Shown piece by piece: positions 6,162 to 8,002 of a DNA stretch of 8,002 nt. The notes under the pieces were generated by a model. That model did no database searches and was not told the origin of the DNA. It saw only the letters and a program-made list of their open reading frames with translations. The translations under genes and the position numbers were made by a program. Source of the stretch: DATKEH01 sp035546355 (GTDB lineage: Bacteria > Acidobacteriota > Thermoanaerobaculia > Multivoradales > JAIOJS01); assembly GCA_035546355.1 (NCBI GenBank), contig DATKEH010000385.1, positions 1 to 8,002 of the forward strand. The letters run 5' to 3'. How positions within the stretch are numbered: the first letter of the stretch is position 1; the number at the start of each line of letters is the position of its first letter.

Positions 6162-6248
6162 GTTTCGTCGCGCGACTGCCCGGGTCTGCTCAGCAAGATC
6201 CTGCGCGACACCAAGTTGAGTCGCGACGACCTGCGCCGGCATTCCTAG
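6162..6248 (+). pseudogene. Possible HicA/YcfA-type toxin remnant (C-terminal end)
   Basis: One frame reads SSRDCPGLLSKILRDTKLSR followed by DDLRRHS and a stop at 6246-6248. The 'P-G-L-L-x-x-I-L-R-D-x-x-L-S-x-x-x-L' pattern resembles the closing strand-helix of HicA/YcfA-family mRNA interferase proteins, where 'GTLRSILRQAGLSxEEF' is usual. There is no start codon, no ribosome site and no N-terminal dsRBD-like half with its catalytic His, and no HicB partner follows. It begins 28 nt after the helicase stop. If real, it is the 3' end of a lost gene; if not, it is chance coding in GC-rich DNA. Confidence 0.27.
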
Positions 6249-6262
6249 CCATCGGGAATGCC
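6238..6262 (+). terminator. Hairpin after the helicase gene and remnant, possible terminator
   Basis: GGCATTCC (6238-6245) and GGAATGCC (6255-6262) form a perfect 8-bp stem with a 9-nt loop that contains the TAG ending the remnant frame. With one bulged C the stem extends to CCGG (6236-6239) pairing with CCGG (6262-6265). A second, overlapping stem is possible: CCCGG (6261-6265) with CCGGG (6272-6276). No T-run follows, so a terminator role is uncertain. Confidence 0.4.
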
Positions 6263-6379
6263 CGGCACCCTCCGGGATCGACCTGGTCCGGCTGCTGAGT
6301 TGTCGCAACCTGGCTGGAGGCCGACCGCGAGCTCCCAGGCGGGTGGTGGAGGAAGGCGGTACCTAGGTGTCACAATAGA

Positions 6380-6402
6380 GGTAATCGAGCCCCTGGATTA
6401 CC
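6380..6402. repeat. Perfect 7-bp inverted repeat, 9-nt loop
   Basis: GGTAATC (6380-6386) and GATTACC (6396-6402) are perfect inverted copies around GAGCCCCTG. Flanking GAG and CTC could add pairs with a two-base bulge. The A/T-containing arms are unusual in this GC-rich sequence, which argues for selection or for a relic of an inserted element. Function is unknown; a regulator operator or RNA hairpin are options. Confidence 0.5.
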
Positions 6403-6512
6403 GCTCAATGGGTCCCGGCGACGCAGCGCTCCCGCGCGTAGCTCGTCGACCAGGACCGGGCGATGAGGTCCGTCGTTCGGTTCGGTAGCACCTCGAAAAT
6501 GTAAAGCGCGCC

Positions 6513-6535
6513 TTTCACTTTTCAAGCAAGTGAGA
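6513..6535. repeat. Inverted repeat upstream of the cupredoxin operon
   Basis: TTTCACTT (6513-6520) and AAGTGAGA (6528-6535) pair over 8 positions with one G.T wobble, around a 7-nt loop TTCAAGC. It lies about 95 bp before the cupredoxin ATG in the most A/T-rich part of the window. This makes it a candidate operator or leader hairpin for the operon. Confidence 0.4.
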
Positions 6536-6628
6536 TCGCAACCGGCTCGACAGTCAAGACGCCTGATCGCGCTCGCGCTCTGGCAGACGCCTTGCACGAG
6601 CTGCGGGCGAATGCTCCAGGAGGAACCC

Positions 6629-7135
6629 ATGCGAGAACGAACCACGAATCGGGTGTCATTTTCCCGGCTGGCGGCGGTATTCGCCGCCCTGGCCGCCGCG
6701 GCGGCGATGACGGCCTGCGCGCCCGCCGCCGAAGAGGACGAGCTGGTCGAGGAACGGAGGCTCGAGCAGCCCGCGCCCCCCGAGGCGGGCCCGCTGACCA
6801 CCGCGCCGGGCGACGTCACCGACACCGACGCCCAGCTGGAGGCGGACGGTGCCGAGGTACACGTCGGGCTGAGCGACTACGCGATCGACATGCCGGCCAC
6901 CCTGCCGGCCGGGCCGACCACCTTCCACGTGGAAAACCAGGGCACGGTCGAGCACGGCTTCGAGGTGGAGGGGGAGGGAATCGAGGAGGAGCTGGCGTCG
7001 CACCTGCAGCCGGGGGAGAGCGGGGAGCTGACGGTCGATCTGCGGCCGGGCACCTACGAGGTCTACTGCCCGGTGGAGGACCACGAGGAGCGGGGCATGG
7101 TGACCGAGCTGGTGGTCGAGGAGCGGGCCGGCTAG
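6629..7135 (+). CDS. Cupredoxin-domain lipoprotein (type-1 copper)
   Basis: The 168-residue precursor starts with a short basic region, a hydrophobic Ala-rich segment (14-27) and a lipobox-like MTAC, so C30 is the probable lipidated residue. An acidic, Pro-rich spacer (about 31-72) follows. Residues 74-165 form a cupredoxin with the full type-1 copper ligand set: H109 (VEHGFE), then C147-X4-H152-X4-M157 in YCPVEDHEERGM. 'LQPGESGELTVDLRPGTYEVYC' is typical of the family. It probably carries electrons, or binds copper, outside the cytoplasmic membrane. AGGAGG at 6618-6623, 5 nt before ATG 6629, fixes the start; a longer frame from 6530 would destroy the signal peptide. The cytochrome lipoprotein follows after 52 bp on the same strand, so the two are likely one operon and may exchange electrons. 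The lipobox lacks the usual Leu at -3, a slight weakness. Confidence 0.87.
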   Translation: MRERTTNRVSFSRLAAVFAALAAAAAMTACAPAAEEDELVEERRLEQPAPPEAGPLTTAPGDVTDTDAQLEADGAEVHVGLSDYAIDMPATLPAGPTTFHVENQGTVEHGFEVEGEGIEEELASHLQPGESGELTVDLRPGTYEVYCPVEDHEERGMVTELVVEERAG

Positions 7136-7144
7136 CGCGACGAA

Positions 7145-7160
7145 CCCCGGGGTCGGCCGC
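7145..7160. repeat. Intergenic motif, copy 1 (palindrome plus CGGCCGC)
   Basis: CCCCGGGGTCGGCCGC begins 10 nt after the cupredoxin stop. With the preceding A it contains the 10-bp palindrome ACCCCGGGGT (7144-7153). Nearly the same sequence recurs at 7844-7860 after the next gene. It could be an RNA end structure or a protein-binding site. Confidence 0.5.
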
Positions 7161-7187
7161 ACCGGCCCTGGCAGGGAGGAGAGCGCG

Positions 7188-7835
7188 ATGCACCAGAGGT
7201 GGAAGGTAGTGGCGGCCGCGCTGGCGGTGACGGTGGGCCTGCCGCTCGCCGGTTGCGGCGGCGCGGAGGAGGAACCGGAGGTCGTCGTCGACCGGGGTGC
7301 CGCCGAGGAGGCGCCGCCGGCCGGGCTCGAGGAGGAGCCGGGATGGGCCGGGGTGCCGACGATCGAGGAGCTCGAGGTCGAGCCGGAGGTCACGGGGGAG
7401 GCCGCGGAGGAGGTCACGGGCACGCCGGTCGATTCCTTGCCGGCGCCGGCTGGCGAGGGCACCGCGCCGGCCGCTCCGCCAGCGGCCGAGGAGGCGCCGG
7501 CGTGGCGGGCCGAGCAGCCCTCTCCCGCGGCGCCGGCGCCGGCCCCCGCGCCGGCTCCGCAGCCGGCGCCCGCGGCAGCGGCGGGGCAGCAGGTGTTCCT
7601 GGCGCAGACCTGTCAGCGCTGCCACTCCGTGTCCACGGCCGGGATCGAGGCCCGCGTCACCACCGGCAGCAGCGCGGGCGGCGACCTGAGCGCGAGCACC
7701 GCCGCCGCCGCCGCGGTGCGCGCGGTCATCGAGCGCGAGCAGGAGGTCGCCGGCAGGACCCACCCCAAGCAGTTCACCGGCGCGCCCGAGGAGCTGCAGG
7801 CGCTGGTCGAGTGGCTGATGGCCCAGCGGCGCTGA
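7188..7835 (+). CDS. Monohaem cytochrome c lipoprotein with Ala/Pro-rich tether
   Basis: The 215-residue precursor has a signal peptide with lipobox PLAGC (C23 lipidated). A long acidic then Ala/Pro-rich low-complexity region (about 26-132, with an AP repeat at 113-128) would hold the haem domain away from the membrane. The C-terminal domain (about 133-215) has one haem c motif, CQRCH (142-146). GGDLS (164-168) and KQFTGAPEELQALVEWL (194-210) match the end of small class I-like cytochromes. No Met lies at the usual distal position; H192 or M211 could be the sixth ligand. GGGAGGA 7 nt before ATG 7188 supports the start. As second gene after the cupredoxin, it is likely its electron donor or acceptor in an extracytoplasmic chain. 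No oxidase or reductase is encoded in the window. Confidence 0.86.
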   Translation: MHQRWKVVAAALAVTVGLPLAGCGGAEEEPEVVVDRGAAEEAPPAGLEEEPGWAGVPTIEELEVEPEVTGEAAEEVTGTPVDSLPAPAGEGTAPAAPPAAEEAPAWRAEQPSPAAPAPAPAPAPQPAPAAAAGQQVFLAQTCQRCHSVSTAGIEARVTTGSSAGGDLSASTAAAAAVRAVIEREQEVAGRTHPKQFTGAPEELQALVEWLMAQRR

Positions 7836-7836
7836 G

Positions 7837-7871
7837 GCCGTCGCCCCGGGGTTCGGCCGCCGTGCGACGGC
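7837..7871 (+). terminator. Inverted repeat after the cytochrome gene, possible terminator
   Basis: GCCGTCGC (7837-7844) and GCGACGGC (7864-7871) are perfect 8-nt inverted copies with a 19-nt loop, starting 2 nt after the stop codon. The loop holds most of the second copy of the CCCCGGGGTTCGGCCGC motif. No T-run follows. It lies where transcription of the two-gene operon could end before the kinase gene. Confidence 0.42.
7844..7860. repeat. Intergenic motif, copy 2
   Basis: CCCCGGGGTTCGGCCGC differs from the copy at 7145-7160 only by one extra T. It begins 9 nt after the cytochrome stop, against 10 nt for the first copy. The same placement after two adjacent genes suggests a duplicated end element or a shared binding site. 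Confidence 0.5.
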
Positions 7872-7875
7872 GAGC

Positions 7876-7901
7876 TACTATGTAGGAGGTTCCCCAGGGG
7901 G
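7876..7901 (+). promoter_or_regulatory. Possible -10 box and ribosome sites before the kinase gene
   Basis: TACTAT (7876-7881) is a 4/6 match to a -10 box, with no good -35 upstream. A perfect AGGAGGT (7884-7890) lies 19 nt before the ATG at 7910, too far for normal use. AGGGGG (7896-7901), 8 nt before the ATG, is the more likely ribosome site. No start codon is suitably placed for the better one. Confidence 0.3.
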
Positions 7902-7909
7902 CTTCGCCG

Positions 7910-8002
7910 ATGATCGGCACCACGGTCTCGCGCTACCGCATCCTGTCCAGGCTGGGCGGCGGGGGCATGGGCGTGGTCTACGAGGCCGAGGACACCGAGC
8001 TC
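7910..8002 (+). CDS. Hanks-type Ser/Thr protein kinase, N-terminal part (cut by window end)
   Basis: The 31 visible residues begin MIGTTVSRYRILSRLGGGGM and continue GVVYEAEDTEL, with no stop before the window ends. This is the glycine-rich ATP-binding loop (GxGxxGxV) at the very N-terminus of bacterial eukaryote-like kinases (PknB type). The close spacing of start and P-loop, and the 'AEDTxL' ending, match the many such kinases of Acidobacteriota and Myxococcota. The catalytic core, membrane segment and any sensor domain lie outside the window. It follows the cytochrome gene by 74 bp on the same strand, with a hairpin between, so it is probably a separate unit. Confidence 0.85.
   Translation, partial: MIGTTVSRYRILSRLGGGGMGVVYEAEDTEL

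Larger units (their letters stand above)
6249..6628. other. Intergenic region with inverted repeats, no convincing gene
   Basis: About 380 bp separate the possible remnant from the cupredoxin gene. Short frames on both strands have no ribosome site and no recognisable motifs. The part from about 6360 to 6535 is clearly less GC-rich than its surroundings and holds an 8-bp palindrome ACCTAGGT (6361-6368), two hairpins (6380-6402 and 6513-6535) and a tandem GTTCG-GTTCG (6475-6484). The promoter of the cupredoxin operon should lie here, but no good -35/-10 pair was found; TGTAAA (6500-6505) is the best -10 candidate, with a poor -35. Confidence 0.5.

Noticed and set aside
3473..6214. Open frame of 913 codons antisense to the nuclease-helicase
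   Set aside because: It is Arg/His/Leu-rich with no recognisable domain and mirrors the GC-rich codon positions of the real gene, whose motifs are complete. Long antisense frames are expected at this base composition.
6258..6488. Small plus-strand frame of 76 codons
   Set aside because: Its ATG lies in the hairpin stem, it has no Shine-Dalgarno, and it runs over the 6380-6402 inverted repeat with no recognisable motif.
6537..6570. ECF-type promoter (GCAACC, then GCCTGAT about 17 nt on) or TCGACA as a -35 box
   Set aside because: TCGACA has no -10 at the right distance, and the ECF match is too loose to claim without mapped transcript starts.
6530..6628. Longer start for the cupredoxin
   Set aside because: It would put 33 residues before the signal peptide, and AGGAGG 5 nt before ATG 6629 decides the start.
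7530..7580. Ala/Pro codon repeat as a tandem-repeat element
   Set aside because: It encodes the flexible AP tether of the cytochrome lipoprotein and is explained by that.

Overview
The window is very GC-rich, with G or C at most third codon positions, GTG as well as ATG starts, and good Shine-Dalgarno sites. The right edge carries the start of a Hanks-type Ser/Thr kinase of the 'YRILxxLGxGGMGVVYxAEDTxL' style. That style, plus lipoprotein cytochrome and cupredoxin genes, suggests a high-GC soil or sediment bacterium such as Acidobacteriota, Gemmatimonadota or Myxococcota. The phylum is inferred from style only.

Left part (1-2450), an accessory-looking stretch: an ADP-ribosylglycohydrolase (DraG/ARH family) with all its metal-binding motifs; convergent with it, an RHH antitoxin / PIN toxin pair whose genes overlap by 4 nt (GTGA) and whose promoter predicts a leaderless mRNA with a palindrome between -35 and -10; then, divergently, an MNT-type minimal nucleotidyltransferase (MntA-like antitoxin) behind a strong hairpin. 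After mntA a short open stretch resembles only the C-terminal tail of a HepT toxin, so the MntA/HepT pair may have lost its toxin.

Middle (2450-6133): a hairpin-rich leader, then a 1168-residue three-enzyme protein. In order it has a Cas4/RecB-like PD-(D/E)XK nuclease with a probable 4Fe-4S cysteine set, a DEDD (RNase H-like) exonuclease domain, and a C-terminal SF1 (Dna2/Upf1-like) helicase. This matches the TM0106-type RecB-like nuclease/helicase family, whose biological role is poorly known. Its place beside toxin-antitoxin genes makes a DNA repair or defence role worth testing.

Right part (6134-8002): about 500 bp with no convincing intact gene, but with three inverted repeats and a possible HicA-type toxin remnant. 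Then comes a two-gene unit encoding two lipoproteins, a type-1 copper (cupredoxin) protein and a monohaem cytochrome c on an Ala/Pro-rich tether, probably an extracytoplasmic electron relay. A 16-17 nt palindrome-containing motif is repeated about 10 nt after the stop codon of each. The window ends inside the Ser/Thr kinase gene.

No tRNA, rRNA, CRISPR array or intact transposase was seen.
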